This document shows, one piece after another, positions 22,916 through 33,481 of a stretch of 64,000 nt of DNA. Made by a program: the position numbers and the translations under genes. A model generated the notes under the pieces. The model was not told the origin of the DNA. It worked only from the letters and a program-made list of their open reading frames with translations, and did no database searches. Numbering within the stretch: the first letter of the stretch is position 1; every line of letters starts with the position of its first letter. Source of the DNA: Osmia lignaria lignaria (taxonomy: Eukaryota > Arthropoda > Insecta > Hymenoptera > Megachilidae); NCBI RefSeq assembly GCF_051020975.1, contig NC_135041.1:3546256-3610255 (forward strand). The letters run 5' to 3'.

Positions 22916-23448
22916 AAGAAAGAACCGACAGTACACAAGATCTTGTTGTTTCATTATTACCTATATTATTTATAAACTGCTGATAAGCTGCTAAGCAGTG
23001 TCTTAACCTGGCATTGTTGAATCAGAGAATCCAGCATTCTAAACCTGTATGTTTCCTGTATTTTAATGTTATTTAATAATAACTAATAAATAATAAAAGT
23101 AACTATTCAGTTTTATATTACGTACAGTTTCATGATTATTCAAATTCTTAAATCGGATCCGTGAGACCATATCAGTGGGCAAGTACTATGCAGAGATCAT
23201 AAGTCGCCGTCCAATCAAATTCGTTGACCTGCCTCCAGTCACACGTATTATGTTTATTGGCCGAGGCCCTTACATCCGCAAATTTATCGTGTGACGAACG
23301 TCGCTAAAGCCAGACATTGAAACAGAATGAGATGAAACGATAGCGAGCGACGATATGGCCGCATTGATATAGATGTAGACGTAGATTCGGGGTTTACATT
23401 ATTAAGAAAACAGGAGAGTTTTTACACTTTCCATAATGTAATTTCCAT
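22916..23448. other. No gene; contains short shared repeat
   Basis: The block at about 23204-23246 (CAAATTCGTTGACCT and CCTCCAGTCACACGTA) also occurs at 11075-11117. Otherwise no recognised feature. Confidence 0.45.
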
Positions 23449-23671
23449 AAAGGAAATAGCTATCCAATACGTTAGCCGACCCCCATGGTCCCGGCAAATT
23501 TTTACCCCATGGAATCCATAAAATAGGACGCCAAGATGATCTGTACCAAGTTTTATCCAAATCGATTAATGGGAACATGGTCAAAATGGCAGCCTATTCT
23601 ATGAATTCCATGAGCTAAAAATTTGCCTGGACCATGGGGGTTGGCTAACATATTGAATAACTATTTCCTTT
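23449..23671. repeat. Fold-back element with 79-bp arms
   Basis: The left arm (23449-23527) and right arm (23593-23671) are inverted copies around a 65-bp centre. Matching words include AAAGGAAATAG, CCCCCATGGTCC, GGCAAATTTTTA and CATGGAAT. No coding capacity. The size suggests a fold-back or MITE-type transposon, but target duplication and family are unknown. Confidence 0.75.
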
Positions 23672-24021
23672 GCATAATAACAACTGTTGTCAAGAACAAG
23701 TATTATGAAAAATTCATTAATATCCAGAAAAAATCGCATGTTTATATAGTTAAATGTACCCCCCGCGAATAGGGAAATTTTACGTCTATGCAATGTGACC
23801 GCTGACTTCTTAAGTTACGGATTCCTGGAAGGGATCAGGTGGAGCCAACGGCACAGTCCCCTTGTCCCTCTGTCGTTCAGTTTGTTGGTGCTCGGCAACT
23901 TATCGTCATTGAATAATGCTTGCATAATTTTTTACTTTTTACACCGATGTAGCGTCGTCGGGTGGACCATCCTTTTTCATGTTAATTTAAAAGTACAGAT
24001 AGCTCATTTGAAACGTAATAC
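23672..24021. other. No recognisable gene
   Basis: No feature beyond a short frame at 23795-24049 with no domain. Confidence 0.35.
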
Positions 24022-24090
24022 CTCAATACTATTGGCGCAACTATTGTAGAAAGGGAGAGACCTCCTATGTACAGTTACGCCAATATTGAG
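24022..24090. repeat. Miniature family B element
   Basis: A 69-bp segment with inverted ends CTCAATA..TTGGCG(C/T)AACT at 24022-24042 and 24073-24090. The centre is about 30 bp. It looks like an extreme deletion derivative of the family B elements with GCGTAAC ends. Confidence 0.45.
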
Positions 24091-26209
24091 TGCAATAAAT
24101 GATTTCAAGGTACAGATGTATGATAAACGAAAAAATATAAAATATCCCAATTGGTAAGAATACCGGTATCGCAGGTATCAGAGTTCTCCATATTGTAAGT
24201 AAAAAATTAACAACATAGTGCGCATTCAAAGTTTGAACATTGAAATTTTTCATTTTGCTGGAAATTTTGCAATGAAAAAGGTATATAATGACGTTATGAC
24301 AGCAATATAAATCTGATACCTATGAAAGCCAATGGTGTATAGAGTAACGCGTTAAAATTTTAGACGGGCTCCATAACTTTTCTATTTTACTTTTCTCTGA
24401 AAAATATCGTTTCAAAAAATTTCTCAACTAGTGCCGGTTATGACTAGTCATCCGACATATTTTCAGTTCTGTTATTAAAATTTATGAATTGTTTAAACAT
24501 TTAAATTGGATTTAATTGCTATTTGAATAATTAGAAAATACTTCCGTTAATCAAAAGTTAAAGTAGGTAGGTACTTAAAATTTTTTAACTTTTGACAAAT
24601 GCACGGTCGAAGGGATCAATTTTATAAAATCTAATTATTAGAATCATTCCTTAATGAAACATTTTCTCCGTCAATCCTTTGTTACATGACTTTTTTAATT
24701 TAGAAAAATATGTATTTAAAATAATGAAAACGACTATTTTATATTTAAAGTAATAAAAATAATGTCGGGTCGCACCAACAATACCCATTGTAAATGTAAT
24801 TTTCGTAAACCCGAGTTTCGATGAGTTATTAACTTTATTTTCTTAAGCCCTTTACAACACACCATCAGTAAAACGTTTGACAGATTTTTAAATTAGGTTA
24901 GTAGTCATAAACCACTCGACCAAAATTAACGATACCGACGTCACCCTACATACCTGGAACTTGGAAAAACCAGCTACGTAGGCTTCGTACCTTCGCCCTT
25001 TCTACGGGACATTTTTTGCATACCCACCAACTTCCACCATGTACCCTTACAGCCAATTAAAATCCACGATATTTTTCCTTCTACTTTCCTACATTTTTAA
25101 CTCCGCCCTATTCTCGTATAATACATATAAGAAATTCCGTCTTAGCAGCGTCAGATCAAAAAAATAACATCTCCTGTCGAACGGACAAGCTCCGAAATTA
25201 AATAGTCAACCGAACCGTTTAGCATAAGTATAATAACATTGATAAATATAATCGATTACAAGTACGAATTGCACAACGGGTGAATTTATTTGAACATCAT
25301 TAGCAATCCTTAAGAGTTGTCCCGAACTCACGTTAAACCAAACGTGAGGAATAAACAAATAATAAAGTACAAAGTAACTGTAAGCAAATTTTGTCTATTT
25401 GAAAAAAGATTATAATATAATACTGCAAATGTGTTTGAAAAATGTAAAAGAAGGTGATTTTTGGAAACATAATTACGATAGTGACTCTTTATAACACAAA
25501 ACTATATTAGAAGTTTGCTACGTGCGTACAAGTTTTATTACAGAAATAGTTTTAATTAACATTTCTGCGTTATAAAATAGCCTATATATTTTTTTTTAGT
25601 TGTTCATGCATCGAGTGTATATAAATAAATAAAATAAATCATATCCATGGGTAAAAAATTGACTGACAGTTTTGCAAAGCGTACAGCATAGCTTCGTTTC
25701 TCTCTTTTTATTTTCACGTTTATTCCTTTTTTTTTACATATATTGATATCTCATATTGTTTGCGCAGATAAACAGAGAGTTTTGCACAACGCAATGTTGG
25801 TTGTCTGAACGTTCTGTTTAATTAACGCTCGTTCTGACATAAAGATCGTACGTCAGTCAAAGACAACATGTAAATCAAACATATTCATAAAAAGTCAATG
25901 TCATGTTTATATTAAAAAAGTTGTAGTAAATCAACAACAATATTACCAGTATGAAAATTGATTTTCCGCAATTTTTCCTTACACCGTACATGCAATATGC
26001 TCTATTTTTAAACTAACCACTGAAAATATATTCGAAAATGTAAATGGTACCGACAGATATTTCAGCTAAGAATTGAATGTGATAATTTAATGTGAATAAT
26101 TTAGTATAGAGAAAGTGTTAACCTATAAACAAAGGAAATGCAGCAATGAAAATCATCGTGTGTTTATAAAACAGCAATCTTGTTTATATAAAGTTTAATC
26201 CATTTTAAC
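24091..26209. other. Gene-free AT-rich DNA
   Basis: No gene, RNA or structured repeat recognised over about 2.1 kb. Confidence 0.5.
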
Positions 26210-26400
26210 CTATTTCGTTTAAACTATTTTGTATTTTATATTATTTTCATTTTCTAAATCTCATCCTGTTCCTTTAAAAATTATTCTTCCAATATATGAT
26301 ACTCTTTCGTTTGAAAATTATACATTTAACTTTAGGTTAATATTCTTGTATGCTTATTATAAATTTGGGTCACGATTGACCCATGCTCCGCTGTTCAAGG
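26210..26400 (-). repeat. Dispersed repeat family A, copy 4, inverted
   Basis: On the minus strand this carries the family A blocks: CCTTGAACAGCGGAGCATGG, GTCAATCGTGACCC, a TTAAATGTATAATTTTCAAA block and an AAAATGAAAAT block. It preserves the family's left end well. Confidence 0.6.
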
Positions 26401-26738
26401 AGTTAAATACCAGCAAACATTTTAGTTAGTTAACGAATGGATATCTTTTCTGTTGATTTACAATTATTAAGTATAATTATTTCCTTACAGAACAGATGAT
26501 TAATGGCAGGTTACACCAATTATTTCAGTTGATTGGAGAAAAGAAATAAAAATTCAAAACTTTGTGGACATGTTTATTTGAAACAGTGATGCTATATCTA
26601 GGGATTTTTCTTGTTGGTTTGGCTGATTTTCATGTAAGGTGTTGGTTAGTATGTCGATGGATGTAAGAGATATCAAATGCGTGTTCTGTTATACAATTGA
26701 ATTTTATTAATAAATAGGTATTAGTTTCATAAGTAACT
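26401..26738. other. No recognisable gene
   Basis: No feature recognised. Confidence 0.35.
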
Positions 26739-27473
26739 AGCTGCGTTACCCGGCTCTACCCGGGAATTTTAATACAAATCGCCTAAATTGACTACCTATT
26801 TGTCGCCTGATCATAGGCGGGGAAAGGGTCACATTTCGGTAAACTAACAGCAGCGACGTTTGGAGAGTGTTCGACAGCGTTCTCGTAAATTCGCCAACAG
26901 TTCATTTTAAATTGAATGTTAAAAATTGAAAGAAATCAGCTAAAACACACTTTAATACAAACAGAAATACTATTAAATGCAAGGCGCAATCTTTTTTTGA
27001 AATGACATATTTTTTTGTCGTCTGATACAACGTGACTAAGAAAACGAATGCCAAAAAAACAAAAAACTGATAAATCTATATTATGAGTGTAACATACCGA
27101 GGGGGTCTTGGTGGCAATGCTGAGTAAAGTCTACCCGTGTGTGCTGTACTCGCGAAAATTTAATTTATGCAATTATCAAGACGAAAAATCGATTCTACGA
27201 AATTGAATGTCTCTCTCGCGCATGGCGTATACGTGCATGCTTTCCGTTGATTGTGTGAGTGCACGCATATAGATCATGGCACAAGGAGTCTGTGCCCTTA
27301 ATGCTTCTTTGTTAGCCAAAAGCATAACCAATCGCAATATGATATAACCTATGCCCATCTTGAAAGAATAAACTGTCCAATAGTGCAAATTTCATTAAAA
27401 TCCGTTTAGCCGTTTAAACGTGAAAAAGGAACAATCGATCAGCATCTTCACTTTTATATATTAGTAGAGAATA
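26739..27473 (+). mobile_element. Possible interspersed element, class unknown
   Basis: The stretch starts TAGCTGCGTTACCCGGCTCT and ends with AATCCGTTTAGCCGTTTAAA followed by TATATATTAGTAGAGA. Starts with GCTG..TACCCGG and ends with ATATTAGTAGAGA recur in many arthropod interspersed repeats, so I read these as the edges of one element of about 735 bp. I cannot assign the superfamily. The open frame at 27176-27388 (minus) has no recognisable domain. Confidence 0.35.
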
Positions 27474-27907
27474 GGGATTATAATGTGTATTCTACCATTA
27501 TCATTGACGGTCGTCGTTCAAGATCAACATTTTTAACCGTTTTTTGGGACTCGTAAAATTGATAAAATATTGATGGGCTTCTTATTACTTAACACTTTAA
27601 CCCTTTCGGTCACGAATTATTTTTTCTTCAAAAAAGAATTGAGGCTTTGCTAAGCAGTTCTTTGAATTAAATTATGCTTTTTCAGTCGTATAAAATATTT
27701 CCAAGGAGGTTCCCAAGAGGGGTGTAACGCGTCCGTACGAGGACAACGTTTACAAACGGTAAAATTTACCGAATTTAGATATACCAATTATTTATACAGT
27801 ATGTCCTTATATGAGGATGCCATGACCGAAAGAGTTATTTTTAAGAGTTATCTTATTTTTAAGTGGAAATGAGACTGGCAAAATATGTATGTACGTATGT
27901 ACTTATG
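27474..27907. other. No recognisable gene
   Basis: No feature recognised. Confidence 0.35.
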
Positions 27908-28152
27908 TTGGCGTAATTAGAATTTCTTTTGGGGATGGACTAGGCCTTCTAGCTTTACCAAAAGTGTCAAGTGCCTAACATTACGGATATGGTTACTGAA
28001 TAATAGTCGACCCACTGAGCTACTCCCATAATTTCACGTAATAAAATCATTATCGTTTATATTGTTATAAACTGCATTGCATATTCGGCCTAAATATTTA
28101 TTTCTTTTAAAGCAAGCTTTTACGAAAGAGGGTCATGCCTACTTACGCTAAT
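27908..28152. repeat. Family B repeat, GCGTAA-type ends
   Basis: Begins TTGGCGTAATTAGAATTTC and ends CTTACGCTAAT, a short inverted terminal pair shared with 9089-9322. No coding capacity. Length is about 245 bp. Confidence 0.5.
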
Positions 28153-28240
28153 AGTGATACATTCTGTACGTCACGTAGTTGAATACATAGAGGAAAAAAA
28201 GGAATCAATAAACTGTACGATCGAGAAAAATGGTGAAACT

Positions 28241-28275
28241 AAAAAAAAAAGAAAAAAAAGAAAAAAAAGAAAAAA
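28241..28275 (+). repeat. A-rich low-complexity tract
   Basis: Runs of A interrupted by single G residues, roughly a 9-bp A8G period. Slippage-type simple sequence. Confidence 0.85.
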
Positions 28276-30152
28276 CGTTCCTCGTAGTTGAGCATGGAAT
28301 CAACGCGACACGAGTTTCACTGTCGTTTCACGAGCATTTCATTTCGAAGAAAGAGATGTGACGCATCGTTTTTGTGGTTCGTAGGCTGTTATATGGATAC
28401 GAATGTACCTCACCGTGATGACATATTGAGCAGTACACAATTGCTGGAATGGTAGTCGTCCAGTAGGCACTCGCATAATAACGCACGCTGCACGCTGGAA
28501 GTGGAGCACATTCAGCATTATCTGGTTGCCGGTAATAAAATCTCCTCCACCCATTTCTATGGGGGTTGAGAGAATGGGAAACGTGTGTTCGTGTTCAGTG
28601 TACGTGCAGATACGCCACTGCAATTCCGCGTTACAACCCTCCACGGACCGTGTAACCCACCTTGGATATGTTTGATGTAAACACATATTCATGTAGTCTC
28701 TGTGCATCACGTCTTCGTTCGTTCGATTCGTGTGGAATCTGCTCCCTCTCATGGGTCCACTGAAATTAGCTTTCATATCCGAAAATTCTCGCGTTTGATG
28801 CATAAAAGAGAAATATATCGATTGCGAATGGTTTTTCCAATTTTATTTATTTATTTTATGGTCGATCTTAATAAAGCCTCTTTTATTAAGGCAGAACTTT
28901 TTTTTTCTTTACAGAACAGGCCGAATTTATTGGAAAACTTTTTGATTTATCAATTATCAAAATTGAAATTGAATATACATATAGGAAAAACCATATCTGA
29001 TAGATGTGTATCATTCTTTCTGTTTTGTCTCGTGGCAATTTCGTCGTGAGTTGTCCGAACGTTGTGTTAAATTCAAAACTAATTGTCTTTAACTAATTGA
29101 AATTTCTGGTCTCCGATACGATGAGACCAGGCAACCTTTTTCGTTACGTAGAGTCGAGGAAAAAAAAAATAAATGAAACTTTGCTCGAATGATGGCTGTG
29201 TGTGATCGAAACTTGAGTATTCTCGATGTTGTCTTTTAAAGTTCGCGAACGGAAGCTTGTAAGGCAATAAGAAAAAATGCGTTAGGGACGTCGTTATATC
29301 GACTCCGTAATGGAGACGTCGAGTTGGGGAACAACGCGCTAATTGGTTTTTCTGCAAAAAGTCAAAATTCCAATCAGCGTGTCACTGTATTAACGTTTCT
29401 ATGTAAATAAGTTGTGTTCAATGAATAATTTAGGTAATTATAACTATTTATTGCAAGAAACAGATAATTTAATGAAGAGCAAGTATGTACTTACGTAGAA
29501 ATTGATATATTATAATAATCGAAAGGCCATGGAAGTTCGCGACCATATGTATCACCATTGACTGTACGATAATTTGACGTCTGCACCGGGAAACTCGAAA
29601 ATTCAATTTCATTAATTATCGTAAGTGGATCGGAGTTAATGCACGGTCTCCGGATGGATTCTAGTCGAACTTCGCCGATCGAAAGTTTAACCTGTATGTA
29701 CCTAGCAGAAAATCATTCGACGTTTCTTCTATGGAATTGGATCAATCTAATGTTGAACGGAATAAAAAACAGCAGTGTATTTCTTATATCAGACATTGTC
29801 TATTTCTTTACACTAGAACAATTGTCATTGAATGTGTGCCGTAAAAGGAGATGAATACAAGCAAAGCTTTAGTTGAAAGTAAATAATTCATAGATTTCGT
29901 TTTCACATTTTCAAAATACTTTCACTATTTAAATGTACAGACATATGTGTCAATTCTTTTATAATGCAACTACGATATAAGGTTAGTAAACGATAATTTA
30001 CGTATATTTGTTTAGCGTAGGTATCAGTTTTCTATTTTTATTTCATACCATATCTATTTTAGGTAATTATTGAAAAAAGGTTACACTTCACCGATTTTGA
30101 TGAAATTTAAATATGTTGTAGTTACATTTCGTTGTTGAAAATTGAAAAATTG
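28276..30152. other. No supported gene
   Basis: The minus frame at 28339-28803 (154 codons) is among the longest in the window but shows no recognisable domain, and a plus frame overlaps its beginning. A hairpin CTGGTCTC/GAGACCAG with a 9-nt loop lies at 29106-29130. Nothing else recognised. Confidence 0.5.
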
Positions 30153-30876
30153 GGTAAATGTTCGGAGGTGTCACTCCTGTCAGAATCGAGCTGATTTTTT
30201 TTGTGTGGTTTCTTACAGTTAATATTATTATGGCAGCGCATCAACTAAAACAATGTCAATAAATATTTTTTTAAAGATTTTTATTCGTCGATCTTTCGAA
30301 CTTTTTTCAAGATTTCTAAAAGAAATATTCTGTTCTTTCAAAATACAATAGACATACAAACTATTTTGACAATTCTTCATTATAACATTGCTGAATAGCA
30401 TCGAAGATGGCATGTACGCGTTCACTGTGCGCGGCGAAAACTCGACAATTCCAGATGTAAACAAAAAACAAAACATCCCCCACGAGTTGAACAGTAACAT
30501 ATTAAATTCGTCTTGCTGACTGGGAGGCTGTGCCCCCCAGAGCCCCCTAATAGCTACACTAACTAATACCGATAAATATGATACTTTGTAAATTGTGTTT
30601 ATTATTTCCTTGTATTAAAAATGGGTATCGGTATTAGTTAGTGTAGTATTTAGGGAGGGTCTGGGGGGCTCAGCCCCCAATTCAGCAAAGCGAATTAAAT
30701 ATGTTACTGTTCAACTCGTGGGGGGTAGAAAAAATCTTTAAAAAAATATTTATTGACATTGTTTTTGTTTATGCGCTACCATAATAATATTAAATATGAT
30801 GTTTCTTAACTGTAAGAAACCACACCAAAAAAAATCAGCTCGATTCTGACAGGAGTGACACTTCCGAACATTTACC
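30153..30876. repeat. Asymmetric fold-back element
   Basis: The left arm (30153-30574) and right arm (30626-30876) are inverted copies around a 51-bp centre. Shared words include GGTAAATGTTCGGA, TCACTCCTGTCAGAATCGAG, CAATGTCAATAAATATTTTT, CACGAGTTGAACAGTAACAT and CACTAACTAATACCGATA. The left arm carries about 190 bp (roughly 30283-30474) with no counterpart on the right. The right arm carries about 15 bp near 30793-30808 that the left lacks. Both arms include a GGGGGCT(C/G)AGCCCCC-like hairpin or its decayed form. No gene is present. Confidence 0.75.
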
Positions 30877-30894
30877 AAAAATTGACCAATCAAC

Positions 30895-31288
30895 GCGTAG
30901 CTTGAGTGGCAAGACCCACGGAGTAAGAGACTAGCCTCCTCTGCCGCCGACGAGCCACACCACTGAGCGTCGCACTTACGCATGCGCCGAGAGTTTAGTG
31001 GAGACGAAATTAATTAATTATTTAAATAATTCAAACTATTGTAAAGATAGCAATTTTATGGTTTTTTGGATATGTTCGATATCAATCTTTACTACAGGAT
31101 ACAGACGAAAATTGCACGTGTACAATTTATCAAACCGTTTAATAAATTGAAACAACTAGGTATAACAGATTAAACAAACAAACACTAGACTCTCGGCGCA
31201 TGCGCAAGCGCGACGCTCAGCGGCGCTGCTCGTCGGCGACAGAGGAGGCTAGTCTCCTACTCCGCGGGTCTTGCCACTCAAGCTGCGC
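30895..31288. repeat. GC-rich inverted repeat with 105-bp arms
   Basis: Arms at 30895-30999 and 31184-31288 share AGCTTGAGTGGCAAGACCC, GACTAGCCTCCTCTG, CGCCGACGAG, CGCATGCGCCGAGAG in opposite orientation, around a 184-bp AT-rich centre. It directly follows the fold-back at 30153-30876. The arms are clearly more GC-rich than their surroundings. Class unknown. Confidence 0.75.
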
Positions 31289-31500
31289 GCTGCTTTTTCG
31301 AAAATATCTCGAAAACTAAGGCCGAGCGGCGGTTATATGTACTAGTGGAACGTTCCGTGCTATGCACGGGGAATTAATCAGTTAAAATATAAATTTGACT
31401 TTGCCCACCACCCACCCCAAGCTCCAATTCCATGATATTAAACCAAATGAAGCTTTTAATTAAAAACTTCGTTGTAAACTACATTGTGTTGTAAAAATGC

Positions 31501-31864
31501 ATCAATTTGATTTGTTGTAAAATTTGTTGCACAGGATTCGCTATTATCTTATGGAAACTTTCACCCCTGCGCAGTAGTAAACCGTAAGAGATAGACATGC
31601 GCAGTAGATTTTTTACAAAGAGGCATAGCCCAGAAAAGTCAAATGGACCACTCTTAATGATGACATAATTAGTTTTTAAATTGGAGCAATTTTGATTTGT
31701 TCGAAAATTTGTTGCCCAGGATCCGCGATTATCTCATGAAAACCTTGACCCCCTGCGCAGTCATAAATCGTAAGAGATAGACATGCGCAGTAAATTTTTA
31801 CAAAGAAAGTAATCAAAGAAAAAGTGGTCGAAACACCCACAATGATGACGTAATTAGTTTTTAT
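31501..31864 (+). repeat. Tandem duplication, about 182-bp unit, two copies
   Basis: Copy one (about 31501-31680) and copy two (about 31686-31864) share TTTGATTTGTT, AAAATTTGTTGC, CAGGAT(T/C)CGC, CCCTGCGCAGT, GTAAGAGATAGACATGCGCA and ATGATGAC(A/G)TAATTAG. The pair is diverged, so the duplication is not recent, or both copies come from a repeat with internal duplication. Confidence 0.75.
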
Positions 31865-31879
31865 GTATCCCTTAAAAAG

Positions 31880-31905
31880 TGTCCCTTAATAAGGGTTTTA
31901 CTGTA
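31880..31905 (-). repeat. Pogo-like terminal sequence
   Basis: The complement starts TACAGTAAAACCCTTATTAA, resembling the CAGTAAAACC ends at 11118 and 15335. No partner end was found. It may be the right end of the element that carries the tandem duplication at 31501-31864. Confidence 0.45.
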
Positions 31906-33325
31906 CTATCATTGTAAGAGTACATATAATATTTTCTGCCTTGTTTTCGAGCATGCGTACAACGTCTCAGCGTAACTCACGGACATGTTTCTGCGTTATA
32001 ATATGATGATAGGAAAAAGTTGTTCAAAATGTTGATTTCTACAACATATTTAAATTTCATTAAATTTTCTCAATAATTACCCTATTTTAATATTTATAAT
32101 AATGTGTAATACTTAAAATGATTGAAACGTAATTGAAAAAACAAGAATCATTGAATATTTTATCTGTACCCAAAAGTTCAAGGGATTGAATTAAAAGAAT
32201 AATGAATTTCACTCAAGTTTATATTGACAATAAATAATGTTTCAGAAGAAAAAAGCATCAATTCCGTTCTTTCATAATTAATCGAGATAAATCACTCTTG
32301 ACAATAGTGAGTTCAAATATTTTTTAAAGAAATTGTAATCATGTTTTTTTTATCTTGACAGAAGCATTTTTTAATTTTTTTAATATAACATGAAAAATCT
32401 AATATCTGTCATTTCAACGGATCTAGTTCTTCCGGTGTTAATTCCAGTGAACGTTCATGGGGGGAATGAGAAGAGGAACTCTGTAACTGACTGCATGTTC
32501 TTTTGTTTTCTCTGAAAACGCTAACGACGAAAGGCTCTTTCGTGTTTAGAAATCAAGCAGTTGGTAGCAAAATCGCCAACCACTAACGTAAACTTGCCGG
32601 TAGAGACTACAGGAAACGAGTATCGTACACGAAACTTTTCTACCAACCTTACTACCGTAGAAAATCACGCCGGGTTGGCTCAAGAACACGTCGACTTTTT
32701 CCAAAAAATTTACTTACTTTTTTCTTCATGCTTTTATCTCTTTGTTTTCCCAGCTGGCGCCAAGAAGGTTCGCAACTTGAAAAAAATACAGAGTAAAAAT
32801 CTTTTGAGGACGAAGGTCGATAAGCCGTGTTATTCCATGAAGGTATGCAAGTTTTATGGAGTCGCGATTGATATGTGTGTCGGCCGCAACTGGTATACGT
32901 TGTTTTTGTGAACATAAACACAAGAATCACGATGCGAGGATGTTAAGTACACCTGATTGAATTGTCGTACTTTTCCTGAAATTTTATACCATAAATTTCC
33001 TTTTGATTTTATAAGTGATAAAGATAGTTGTAGTGTCGAAACTCGAGTTTTCGCGCCCGAATTCCGTGTTTCAATAAATTGATATATGAAAAAAAGGAAA
33101 GGTATTAGAATAAAGAAAACAATGTTTGGAGGTGAACCCCAAGGTAAAAAAGACCTTGCGGCCAGAAAACCTCGAAAAAGATGTATATTCAAAATATGAG
33201 ATATGTATGAGTGTGAGGTGTGGGTTGTGTGTACGCGGGTGTGTAGTAAGACTAATTGCGTATGGCGTAATTGTTGTTTGAACCCATGCATGATTGCGAG
33301 CCGATAGAAGTATGGCGATTCTAAG
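31906..33325. other. No supported gene
   Basis: AT-rich DNA, then a mixed-composition part at 32440-33300 with overlapping short frames on both strands (for example 32561-32911 plus and 32854-33291 minus). None has a recognisable domain. Confidence 0.5.
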
Positions 33326-33481
33326 TCGTTACGAACTTGGCCGGGTAACGGCTTTTATTGTGTAATCGACGTTTCCAAACGGATACAACGATGACCAGTC
33401 GTTATGAGCTGGACCGATTAATAATGGCAGGCAAAAGTGTAACAAGGATTAATCGTTAGAAGCTGGACCAATTAACGGCAG
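33326..33481 (+). repeat. Three spaced copies of a CGTTA..CTGG motif
   Basis: Imperfect copies of about 27-32 bp at 33326-33352, 33399-33430 and 33453-33481 share TCGTTA, (A/G)(A/G)CTGG(A/C)CC and TAA(C/T)GGC. They are spaced 73 and 54 bp apart. The role is unknown. Confidence 0.5.

Noticed and set aside
28160..28275. A-rich tract at 28241 as the tail of a retroposed element
   Set aside because: AATAAA occurs upstream, but no flanking direct repeat was found and the tract has a regular A/G period typical of a microsatellite.
28339..28803. 154-codon minus frame
   Set aside because: No domain, unusual His/Met/Arg composition, and a plus frame overlaps its start.
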